Positions 6,511 to 13,347 of a stretch of 13,347 nucleotides of DNA are shown here, one piece after another. The position numbers and the translations under genes were made by a program. The notes beneath the pieces are model-generated. The model saw only the letters and a program-made list of their open reading frames with translations, made no database searches and was not told the DNA's origin. This DNA is from Methanothrix sp. GTDB lineage: Archaea > Halobacteriota > Methanosarcinia > Methanotrichales > Methanotrichaceae. The stretch spans positions 1 through 13,347 of the forward strand of contig WOYM01000093.1 in NCBI GenBank assembly GCA_011620785.1, in the 5' to 3' direction. Positions within the stretch are counted from its first letter, which is position 1. Every line of letters starts with the position of its first letter.

Positions 6511-9500
6511 ATGCATAAGGCAATTAGGCTTTTGATCATAACGGCGGCCCTCCTCTTGGCAGGAGCTGCCAGCGGGGCTGACTTTGGAAAGGAGCGTCCT
6601 ATAGCGATCATTGTGGGCTCAGAGCAGCTGCAGCCTGCAATAGATGAATACGTCGTAGCCTGGTCGGACAACAGGAGTGGAAATTATGACATATTCATGT
6701 ACGACCTGGAGACCGGCCTGGAGAGATGGGTTTGCATCGATCCCTTCTTCCAGATCAGTCCTGCCGTGTCCGGTGAACGCATCGTCTGGCAGGATATGCG
6801 CTCAGGTAACGGGGACATCTATATGTATGATGTCATCAACAAAACCGAGTCCGCGATCATCGCCGCAGAGGGTAACCAGACTCAACCGGACATCAGCGAA
6901 AATAGAGTGGTCTGGGCGGACGACCGCAAAGGCACCTATCAGATCCATCTTCTTGACCTCTCCTCTAGAAATGAGGTGGAGATATCCTCTGCAAACGGCG
7001 AGCAGATCAGGCCCAAGATCAGCGATGACCGGATTGTATGGATGGACAAGCGTTCCGGAGATTTTGATATCTATATGTATGACATCTCCGCCGGCAAAGA
7101 ATCCGCCGTTTCTACCGGTCCGGGCGATCAGTCGTTCCCTTCGGTCAGCAAAGACATCGTAGCCTGGGCGGACAACCGCACAGGAGAATCCGATATCGTC
7201 TTCAAGGATCTGTCGAGCGGCAAGGAGACGACCATCAATAAATCAGGCATACAGACCGATCCCAGGGTCTATGGCCGCTACATCGCCTACCTCAACAACC
7301 ACACGGACATCAATCTCTATGATATCGAGACCAGCGCGGATATAGCTCTTGCTCCAGGCAGCATTAAGATGGAGCCGGCGATCAGCAAACGTGGAGTGGT
7401 CTGGACCGATTACCGGAAAGGAACCAACGATCCGGACATCCAGATGTTCGACTTCGAGATACTGGCCGATATATCCATAACCAGTGGTCCTTTCAATCAC
7501 ACCAATCCCTCGATATCCGAAGATAACGTCGTTTGGACTGACAATAGGGACGGCAACTTCAATGTCCATTTGTTCAACATCACAACCGGAAAGGAGACGC
7601 AGATAACCGAGGACAGCTTCGATCACAGCAGCCCTGATATCAGCAACAAGAATCTGATCTGGACGGATATGAGCCTGGGAAATCTGCAAATATTCCTCTA
7701 CAACCTGTCAACCAAGGAGACCAAGCAGGTAACCACAGATCAGTCCGACCACCGCTATGGTATGATCGATGGAAACAACATCATCTGGATCGATGCGCGC
7801 TCAGGTGGAGAGCAGATCTACCTCTATGATATAACCACGGGCCAGGAAAAGCAGATCACTGCCGCCCAGTCCCTGAAGCTCTCTCCGGTGATCTATAAAG
7901 ACAGAATCGTCTGGATCGATTCCCGCAGCGGCGAGGACAAATGGGATCTGTATCTCTACAACCTCACCACAGGTGAGGAGACGGCTATCTGCACCAACCC
8001 GGCGCGTCAGGCCCAACCCTGGATCTGGGGGGATAACGTGGTCTGGGCGGACGGCAGAAACGGGAACTGGGATATTTATGCTTATGACCTGGCCACCAAT
8101 ACGGAGAGAGCAGTGGTGATAGACACTGCAAATCAGGGAAATCCCGTGGTCCATGGCAACTACCTGGCCTGGCTCGATGTCCGGCAGGGGAATTCGGATA
8201 TCTACCTGTTTGACCTGAGAAAGGGGGTGGAGGTGCCTGTTACCACTCTTCCCAGCCAGCAGACCCCTAACGACGGCAAGGGCGATCCCTATCAGATCAA
8301 ACCCTATCATTCAAGCAAGATCATTAGCGATAACAAGATCGTGTGGATGGACAACAGCGATGGCTATTCGCAGATAAAGATGAGGTATGTCAACTCCGAT
8401 CCGCTTCTGCTTTTAGAGGCTGACTATCCAAGCACCAACGGCAGCCTGCTGGTATGGAGCGATAACCGGAGGGGCAACTGGAATATCTACGGCTTTGACT
8501 TCTTCACCCGATCGGAAAAGCCCATAACCAAAGGGGATTACGACCAGCTCTATCCCAAGGCCTCGGGGGATATAGTGGTCTATTCGGACTACCGGAGCGG
8601 AGACTCAGACATCTATATGACAAATATTGCCACCGGCGTCGAGTCCCCTGTGGCCACCGGCAAACGCGACCAGATGTGGCCTTCCATCTCCGGCGACCTG
8701 GTGGTCTGGCAGGACAACTCCAGCGGCAACTGGGACATATATATGAAGGAGCTGTCCACGGACAAGACGACTCCCATCTACAAGGGATCTGGGCAGCAGA
8801 TGTATCCAGCCATCAGCGGCGATCTGGTGGTCTGGCAGGATAGCAGAAACGGCGACTTCGATATTTATGTGAAGGATCTGGTCAATGGAACCGAGACCAA
8901 GCTCACTGGGGATAAAGATCAGCTCTATCCGGATATCTCTGGATACACCATTGCCTGGCAGGATGCCACGACGGGAGATATCTCTTATTACTTCTGGGAC
9001 AAGAAATGGGGCAAGACCTATCCACGGGAGGGAGAGCAGACCAACCCCGTGGTATCGGGTAATTATATCGCCTATGTGGACGGCTCGGGGGAGGACACTT
9101 CCATCAGGAAGCTGGACCTGGCCAGCTGGAAGGATGAGCTGGTCCAGGCAGGCCCAGGCCAGGCCAAACCGAGCATGGACAAGAAGCTGGTCTGGATCAA
9201 TACCCACAGCGGTAAGCCAAGGTCAGTGGCGGTTGCCGCCGGCCAGACCAGCGTTATCAGCAAGGTCCCAGGAGATCAGAGCCACCCGGTTGTAGGAGGA
9301 AACGATCAGGTGGGCTACTATGTGGCCTGGATGGACAACCGCACCGGCGATCCCGATGTCTACGTCTACAGCCTGGCTCAGGAGCTGGAGCTTCCACTGG
9401 CCGCCAGTCCCTACGAAGACATGTATCCGGATATAAGAGGAAACATCATCGCCTGGGTGGCCAGAAATCCAGACAATCAATATCAGATTGAGGACTACTG

Positions 9501-10161
9501 GTGCATCAGGACGTTTGACATATCCATAGACAACTCAACTGAGCTGGTCTTCGGCCTGGAGAATTCCACCCCCATCTCCCTGAGTGACGATTACCTGGCC
9601 TATCTGAGAAAGACCTACTTCGGCTGGATGGTCTACTCCCGGCCCCTATACGAGAAGGAGACAGCTCCTGAATCGCCTCCCAGCGGCATCAATGTCCGGG
9701 CGGGAGGGGATTATTTGGTCTTCCAGAACAACAAGGCAGGAAGCTGGGATATCCTCCTCTGGAAGCAGGGCATGGGCACGCAGCCGGTGTCGATTGTAAC
9801 CGATCCTGCCGACCAGATCAATGCGTCGACGGATGGTCGCACCGTGGTCTGGCAGGACAACCGCAATGGAAACTGGGATATATATGCCTACGACCTGAAC
9901 ACGAGTAAGGAGATGCAGATAACCACCGATTCAGCCGATCAGATCAATCCCGATGTGGAGAACGGGGTCATCGTATGGCAGGATAAGCGCAATGGAGATT
10001 GGGATATTTATGTCTACGACCAGAACGTTGGAAGGGAGACGCCCATCAGCATCGATCCTGGCAATCAGATGGAGCCGCGCATAAGGACTGGGAGGATCGT
10101 CTGGACGGACGACCGAAGCGGAGACAAGGATATATACATCTACGAAAACTATATGCAATAA
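6511..10161 (+). CDS. Secreted 28-repeat beta-propeller-like surface protein (TolB/PD40-like)
   Basis: This 1216-residue protein begins with a Sec signal peptide (MHKAIRLLIITAALLLAGAA, cleavage near 20-23). Everything after about residue 30 is a tandem array of about 42-residue units with pattern hydrophobic-x-W-x-D-x-R-x-G-x-x-D-I-Y-x-Y-D-L-x-T-G-x-E-x-x-I, then Q-x-x-P-x-I-S-G. I count 27 full units from about residue 48 plus a final half unit ending ENYMQ. Residues 29-47 supply the missing half, so 28 units in all. Each unit fits a four-stranded propeller blade, and 28 would allow four seven-bladed propellers. Units near 13, 23 and 24 are longer or divergent; units 26-28 are closest to consensus. 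There are several N-x-S/T sequons. No C-terminal membrane helix, sorting signal or enzymatic motif is seen, so it may be released or held non-covalently in the envelope. Function (structural, adhesion, binding) is unknown. It seems monocistronic. Confidence 0.9.
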   Translation: MHKAIRLLIITAALLLAGAASGADFGKERPIAIIVGSEQLQPAIDEYVVAWSDNRSGNYDIFMYDLETGLERWVCIDPFFQISPAVSGERIVWQDMRSGNGDIYMYDVINKTESAIIAAEGNQTQPDISENRVVWADDRKGTYQIHLLDLSSRNEVEISSANGEQIRPKISDDRIVWMDKRSGDFDIYMYDISAGKESAVSTGPGDQSFPSVSKDIVAWADNRTGESDIVFKDLSSGKETTINKSGIQTDPRVYGRYIAYLNNHTDINLYDIETSADIALAPGSIKMEPAISKRGVVWTDYRKGTNDPDIQMFDFEILADISITSGPFNHTNPSISEDNVVWTDNRDGNFNVHLFNITTGKETQITEDSFDHSSPDISNKNLIWTDMSLGNLQIFLYNLSTKETKQVTTDQSDHRYGMIDGNNIIWIDARSGGEQIYLYDITTGQEKQITAAQSLKLSPVIYKDRIVWIDSRSGEDKWDLYLYNLTTGEETAICTNPARQAQPWIWGDNVVWADGRNGNWDIYAYDLATNTERAVVIDTANQGNPVVHGNYLAWLDVRQGNSDIYLFDLRKGVEVPVTTLPSQQTPNDGKGDPYQIKPYHSSKIISDNKIVWMDNSDGYSQIKMRYVNSDPLLLLEADYPSTNGSLLVWSDNRRGNWNIYGFDFFTRSEKPITKGDYDQLYPKASGDIVVYSDYRSGDSDIYMTNIATGVESPVATGKRDQMWPSISGDLVVWQDNSSGNWDIYMKELSTDKTTPIYKGSGQQMYPAISGDLVVWQDSRNGDFDIYVKDLVNGTETKLTGDKDQLYPDISGYTIAWQDATTGDISYYFWDKKWGKTYPREGEQTNPVVSGNYIAYVDGSGEDTSIRKLDLASWKDELVQAGPGQAKPSMDKKLVWINTHSGKPRSVAVAAGQTSVISKVPGDQSHPVVGGNDQVGYYVAWMDNRTGDPDVYVYSLAQELELPLAASPYEDMYPDIRGNIIAWVARNPDNQYQIEDYWCIRTFDISIDNSTELVFGLENSTPISLSDDYLAYLRKTYFGWMVYSRPLYEKETAPESPPSGINVRAGGDYLVFQNNKAGSWDILLWKQGMGTQPVSIVTDPADQINASTDGRTVVWQDNRNGNWDIYAYDLNTSKEMQITTDSADQINPDVENGVIVWQDKRNGDWDIYVYDQNVGRETPISIDPGNQMEPRIRTGRIVWTDDRSGDKDIYIYENYMQ

Positions 10162-10200
10162 GAGGGAGTGGGTTGGGCTTGTTCCTCCCCTTCTCCAATC

Positions 10201-10252
10201 TTTTATGACCTTTTTTGTCGCTATCCTCCGGGTTTTTCATCTGATTTTTTTT
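10201..10252 (+). terminator. Oligo-T terminator cluster after the repeat-protein gene
   Basis: T tracts occur at 10201-10204, 10211-10216, 10233-10237 and 10245-10252 (T8), starting about 40 nt after the stop codon. Archaeal RNA polymerase ends transcription at such oligo-T runs. There is no strong hairpin. The position between two plus-strand units fits. Confidence 0.6.
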
Positions 10253-10279
10253 GAGGGATATCGCAGTCCGTCGGGGCAA

Positions 10280-10290
10280 AGTTTATTTAT
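10280..10290 (+). promoter_or_regulatory. Box A for the pdxST operon
   Basis: AGTTTATTTAT is a near-consensus archaeal TATA box. A transcript start about 25 nt later (near 10311) would leave a leader of about 20-25 nt before the pdxS ATG. Confidence 0.55.
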
Positions 10291-10333
10291 TCTCGGTGCT
10301 TAGCTATCCCCTTAAGAATATTTGGGGCAATTC

Positions 10334-11227
10334 ATGGAGCTTGAAAATCTTCGATTTGGTACGGAACTGCTCAAACGCGGTTTCGCAAAGATGCAGAAAG
10401 GGGGAGTGATCATGGATGTCACAAACCCTGAACAGGCCATAATAGCAGAAGAAGCAGGTGCCGTTGCGGTAATGGCCTTGCATGCCGTTCCCGCTGATAT
10501 CAGGAAGATGGGCGGAGTGGCCAGGATGGCAGATCCCCTGGTCATTGAGTCGATCATAGAGGCAGTGACCATCCCCGTCATGGCAAAGGCCAGGATCGGC
10601 CACTTCGTTGAGGCCCAGATACTGGAAGCACTGGGCGTGGATATGGTGGATGAGTCCGAGGTCTTGACGCCTGCTGACGAATTTCATATCGAGAAGACGA
10701 AGTTCACCATTCCTTTCGTCTGCGGAGCCCGGAACCTGGGAGAGGCCTGCCGGCGGATAAAGGAGGGGGCAGCCATGATCAGAACCAAGGGTGAAGCAGG
10801 AACCGGAGATGTGAGCCAGGCGGTCTTGCATATGCGCATGATCCTGGGCCAGATCAGGAGCCTGAAGGGAATGGACGATCTTCAGCTGATGAAAGTGGCC
10901 AGGGAGATCGAGGCCGATCTGGATCTGGTCAGGGAGTGCGCCCAGATGCAGCGTCTGCCGGTGGTCAATTTCGCTGCCGGTGGAGTGGCAACGCCTGCAG
11001 ATGCTGCTCTCATGATGCAGCTGGGTGCTGATGGGGTCTTCGTGGGCTCGGGAATATTCAAGTCAGAGAGCCCGGAGGCGATGGCCAGAGCGATAGTGGA
11101 GGCGGTGCATCACTATGATGATCCTGCTCATCTGGCCAAGGTCTCAAAGGGTCTGGGGGCGGCCATGAAGGGGCTGGATGCGGCTAGCATTCCCAAAGCC
11201 GAAGCCCTGCAGACGAGGGGCTGGTAG
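10334..11227 (+). CDS. pdxS: Pyridoxal 5'-phosphate synthase, synthase subunit PdxS
   Basis: PdxS condenses ribose 5-phosphate, glyceraldehyde 3-phosphate and ammonia into pyridoxal 5'-phosphate, the DXP-independent vitamin B6 route. It forms a dodecameric (beta/alpha)8 core that carries PdxT. From ATG 10334 it has 297 residues, the usual length. Signatures are FGTELLKRGFAKMQKGGVIMD (8-28, active-site D28), MAKARIGH (83-90) with Schiff-base lysine K85, RTKGEAGTGDV (150-160) with the second lysine K152, and the phosphate loops NFAAGGVATPADA (212-224) and GADGVFVGSGIFKS (231-244). I reject the TTG four codons upstream because the family begins near MELENLRFGT. The pdxT start codon follows its stop with no gap. 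Confidence 0.98.
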   Translation: MELENLRFGTELLKRGFAKMQKGGVIMDVTNPEQAIIAEEAGAVAVMALHAVPADIRKMGGVARMADPLVIESIIEAVTIPVMAKARIGHFVEAQILEALGVDMVDESEVLTPADEFHIEKTKFTIPFVCGARNLGEACRRIKEGAAMIRTKGEAGTGDVSQAVLHMRMILGQIRSLKGMDDLQLMKVAREIEADLDLVRECAQMQRLPVVNFAAGGVATPADAALMMQLGADGVFVGSGIFKSESPEAMARAIVEAVHHYDDPAHLAKVSKGLGAAMKGLDAASIPKAEALQTRGW

Positions 11228-11806
11228 GTGCCTAAAATAGGAGTGCTGGCCCTGCAGGGCGATGTCTCGGAGCACGTCGATGCTCTGCAGAGGATTGCGG
11301 AAGGCATAGACGTGCTGGAGGTCAGAAAGCCCGGCCAGATCGCGTCCTGCTCCGCCCTGGTTTTGCCTGGCGGAGAGAGCACAACCATCGTCCGACAGTT
11401 GAATAACTCCGGCCTGGCCGGGGAGCTGGAGGCAGCTGCGACCAAGGGCTTGCCCATTCTTGCCACATGTGCCGGTCTGGTGCTGATCTCCAGAGAGATA
11501 GAGGGCGACAATCATGTTCAGCCCCTGGGCCTGATGGATATCAAGATCAGCCGGAATGCTTTCGGCCCTCAGAGGGAGTCCTTTGAGGCGGACCTGGATG
11601 TAAAGGGGATGGACCGTCCTTATAGGGCGGTCTTCATCCGCGCTCCTGCGGTATCCGAGGTGGGACGAGATGTGCAGGTACTGGCGAAGGTGGGTGGTTT
11701 GCCAGTCGCAGTCCGGGAGAGGAACCTGCTCGGCCTTGCCTTCCATCCTGAGCTGACGGATGATATGAGATTTCACCAACTGTTTTTGAAGATGCTGGAG
11801 GCTTGA
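11228..11806 (+). CDS. pdxT: Pyridoxal 5'-phosphate synthase, glutaminase subunit PdxT
   Basis: PdxT hydrolyses glutamine and channels ammonia to PdxS. The 192-residue class I glutamine amidotransferase has the oxyanion region GGES (48-51), the nucleophile elbow ATCAGL with C81, and the His/Glu pair in FHPEL (H173, E175), so the catalytic triad is complete. GALQGD-type N-terminal sequence (LALQGDVSEH) and RAPAV (138-142) are also family marks. The start is GTG directly after the pdxS TAG, so translation is coupled. Its TGA is followed after one base by the ATG of a coiled-coil gene. Confidence 0.97.
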   Translation: MPKIGVLALQGDVSEHVDALQRIAEGIDVLEVRKPGQIASCSALVLPGGESTTIVRQLNNSGLAGELEAAATKGLPILATCAGLVLISREIEGDNHVQPLGLMDIKISRNAFGPQRESFEADLDVKGMDRPYRAVFIRAPAVSEVGRDVQVLAKVGGLPVAVRERNLLGLAFHPELTDDMRFHQLFLKMLEA

Positions 11807-11807
11807 T

Positions 11808-12164
11808 ATGTTCTCAGAGAAGGATCTAGTGGCCAGAAGCATAGAGGATATGGCTCAAGAGGTAGAAGAGCTCCAAGCTCTGGCCAGGGAAGAGAGGGAG
11901 AAGAGCGAAGCCCTCAATCAGAAAGAAATCGAGCTGCGCCGGAAGTCCGTGGAGACGAGATCAGTGAATGCTGAGCTGGCGGAGAGCTTCTGGCAGGAGG
12001 CAGAGAGCCTCCGAGATGAGAGCCGTGAGTTGATGCGGCTTTTTATGGAGCATAAGCTGCGCGCGGCTGAGGTTCAGCATCGCATCGATATATATGACCA
12101 GATCGAGTCTCTGGATGATTATGATGAGGTCTGGAGACAGGCAGCCAGTGCCAGACGGGGCTAA
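11808..12164 (+). CDS. 118-aa coiled-coil protein of unknown function in the pdxST operon
   Basis: The protein is highly charged (Glu, Arg, Lys, Gln, Leu) and predicted almost wholly helical. Heptad-like stretches run from about residue 12 to 100, for example MAQEVEELQALAREEREKSE and AESLRDESRELMRLFMEHKL. It has no cysteine, membrane segment or signal peptide, and I do not recognise a family. GGAGG sits 7 nt before the ATG, inside the end of pdxT. The 1-nt gap to pdxT makes co-transcription near certain. It might be an accessory factor of the PLP synthase or simply an operon passenger; nothing in the sequence decides between these. Confidence 0.85.
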   Translation: MFSEKDLVARSIEDMAQEVEELQALAREEREKSEALNQKEIELRRKSVETRSVNAELAESFWQEAESLRDESRELMRLFMEHKLRAAEVQHRIDIYDQIESLDDYDEVWRQAASARRG

Positions 12165-12437
12165 GAGCCCTGTCCCCATAACCACGTGGCAACCCAATCG
12201 CCCGCTAACGATTCTTAGAGTATCTCGCTTCCAAAGCGAAAGAAGTGAGGTACCTACTGCTTCGCGGGGTATAAAAAAATGGCGAAGTTTCATCATCTTC
12301 CTTAAAAGCTCAAGTTTTGCATTAATCACGTGAGAATTTACGCGAAATAATGATATTGATTACTTTGAGATAAAGATTATATAATATAGTCCAATATTTT
12401 GAAAATATTTATCCTGTAGGGATAGATAGATATTAGT
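12165..12437. other. Intergenic region with RNA-like stem-loops, AT-rich right half
   Basis: No gene is supported. The left half holds a 12-bp stem (12221-12232 with 12243-12254, two G-U pairs, 10-nt loop) and a second stem CTTCGC/GCGAAG (12261-12266 with 12283-12288). Between the arms of the second stem lies TATAAAAAAA (12271-12280), a possible TATA box or T-tract terminator depending on strand. The right half (12340-12437) is very AT-rich. Confidence 0.5.
12393..12409 (-). terminator. AT-only dyad downstream of the 225-aa gene
   Basis: AATATTTT-G-AAAATATT is a perfect 17-nt dyad, 29 bp past the stop of the minus-strand gene. Its T runs on either strand could support termination; it could instead be a protein-binding site. 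Confidence 0.35.
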
Positions 12438-13115
12438 TCAAACCTCAATTGAACCAATATCTAACAACCCGCCTGCTAGAAGGTAATCTAGATTTGCCAG
12501 TCTGTCGTTGGCTCCTCCAATCTTATTCAGGGCGGCTTTCCTGAATTGCCCTTTTTTTGTTGGTTCATCCAATGCATCTTGCCTAAGCAAATACCATATA
12601 AATTTCGTTATTGAAAGACCTGAATTATTCATATCATCAGGTATTCTTTTCAACCAGGGACTTCTGAGGGAACCATATATTTGGTTAGCCATTGAACTTT
12701 GGTTAAGTAGAATCTCATCATAGTTTTCGTGAAAATTCTTTTGAAGATTTTCAAATTTGATGTTATATCTTTGAAATCCTTCGTACCAATAAATAACCTG
12801 AGTGCGATATTCTCCAAAGAGACGATATTTTCTGACATGGTCGGCACCGTAAATGGGTTTAATCGGTTCGGGTTTGCCTCCTACTTCGAGATCATGTCTG
12901 ATTCCACTCAATTCTGCCTTAATATAGTATTCTTCTTCAAAATTTAAGCGTTTACCCCTCAATTTCTGCCAAATCCAATTAACCATAAATGCTAGTCCTA
13001 CCCCCAAGAACGATCCTACTAATGGAGAATTAATTGGAAATCCACCAAAAAAAGGAATCCACATAGGTATAGTCGGCCCTTGTACGGGCAGAACATACAA
13101 AATAAAGTCATTCAT
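12438..13115 (-). CDS. 225-aa single-pass membrane protein, unknown function
   Basis: I do not recognise the family. A hydrophobic N-terminal part (FILYVLPVQGPTIPMWIPFF, 4-23) leads into a likely membrane helix at about 30-50 (PLVGSFLGVGLAFMVNWIWQ). Then KLRGKR (51-56) marks the cytoplasmic side by the positive-inside rule. The remaining 170 residues are soluble, basic and rich in aromatics (YRTQVIYWYEGFQRYNIKF), with no motif I can name. AAGGT lies about 9 nt before the ATG. Codon use is strongly AT-biased (many ATA, AAT, TTT), unlike the GC-richer genes to the left, so it may be acquired. It stands alone with AT-rich flanks. Possible roles such as a membrane-tethered effector or defence component are speculation. 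Confidence 0.75.
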   Translation of the reverse strand: MNDFILYVLPVQGPTIPMWIPFFGGFPINSPLVGSFLGVGLAFMVNWIWQKLRGKRLNFEEEYYIKAELSGIRHDLEVGGKPEPIKPIYGADHVRKYRLFGEYRTQVIYWYEGFQRYNIKFENLQKNFHENYDEILLNQSSMANQIYGSLRSPWLKRIPDDMNNSGLSITKFIWYLLRQDALDEPTKKGQFRKAALNKIGGANDRLANLDYLLAGGLLDIGSIEV

Positions 13116-13347
13116 TCAGGTTGACCTTCGGAATTGCCGCTGTATCATTTCTTTCTTTCCGCATTGTTTCAATGTCATAGTGATGTTATGATGGGTTTGA
13201 TATAACTGATTAACCTCTTAAATACTTGCTATGGCCTCTCCTCTGGATTGGCCCAGCTCTTAATCTTTCATCAAACTAGTCCAGCCAGTATTGGCTTATA
13301 TCTGTATTATTTTTGTGGGATATCTATATCCAAAATAGCCACAGTCA
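13116..13347. other. AT-rich upstream region of the 225-aa gene
   Basis: No gene is seen. GTTATATCA (complement of 13198-13206) is a candidate box A for the minus-strand gene, about 85-90 nt before its ATG. Small dyads lie at 13283-13296 (AGCCA/TGGCT) and 13318-13331 (GGATAT-CT-ATATCC). Confidence 0.35.

Noticed and set aside
7243..9480. Several long minus-strand open frames (up to 200 codons) inside the repeat-protein gene
   Set aside because: They are antisense reflections of the repeated codon pattern in the sense gene, showing recurring VxPDHxI-like strings, and have no ribosome sites or independent family marks.
10322..10333. TTG start four codons upstream for pdxS
   Set aside because: PdxS proteins begin near MELENLRFGT; the ATG at 10334 fits family length and leader spacing.
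12094..12333. Open frames on both strands across the stem-loop region (79 aa plus, 122 aa minus)
   Set aside because: They overlap the 118-aa gene out of frame and the hairpins; no ribosome site and no recognisable domain.
1..13347. CRISPR array, insertion sequence, integrase or toxin-antitoxin pair
   Set aside because: No regularly spaced repeats, transposase or integrase motifs, or paired small toxin/antitoxin genes are visible.

Overview
The window looks like chromosomal DNA of a methanogenic archaeon. Archaeal signs are a class II tRNA-Leu gene without an encoded CCA tail, AT-rich box A-like elements about 25 nt before likely transcript starts, oligo-T tracts after genes, an archaeal-type phosphoglycerate kinase, and a very long secreted repeat protein of the TolB/PD40-like kind common in Methanosarcinales. 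Moderate GC and the gene mix make Methanothrix (Methanosaeta) or a relative my best guess. That is inference; no marker gene such as mcr or 16S rRNA is present.

Layout, left to right. 105-189 (-) is tRNA-Leu(CAA). 334-3086 is a minus-strand cluster read right to left: a Cys-rich 175-aa protein, a 298-aa protein with two membrane segments (ATGA overlap with the first), a membrane-anchored SPFH/prohibitin protein, then two very short reading frames of 57 and 51 aa. The last carries a CxxCxC / HxxCxxH putative zinc site. 3281-3916 (-) is a PRPP-binding phosphoribosyltransferase, divergent from a DHH/DHHA1 phosphoesterase (3971-4909, +). The phosphoesterase converges on phosphoglycerate kinase (4920-6140, -). 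A 370-bp gap rich in inverted repeats precedes a 1216-aa secreted protein made of about 28 repeats of about 42 residues (6511-10161, +). After oligo-T terminators comes a tight operon, pdxS-pdxT plus a 118-aa coiled-coil gene (10334-12164, +), with 0- and 1-nt gaps. The right end (12165-13347) is clearly more AT-rich. It holds a structured 273-bp intergenic stretch and one orphan 225-aa gene (-) with a single N-terminal membrane segment.

How the genes work together. pdxS and pdxT encode the two subunits of pyridoxal 5'-phosphate synthase. Phosphoglycerate kinase belongs to glycolysis/gluconeogenesis, and in an acetate-using methanogen its likely direction is gluconeogenic. The DHH enzyme and phosphoribosyltransferase are nucleotide-related but not clearly one pathway. 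The SPFH cluster is the best candidate for an undescribed system: archaeal stomatin/prohibitin genes often pair with an NfeD-type membrane protein, and here the upstream partners are two proteins I do not recognise, with two microproteins downstream. The large repeat protein is probably extracellular or envelope-associated.
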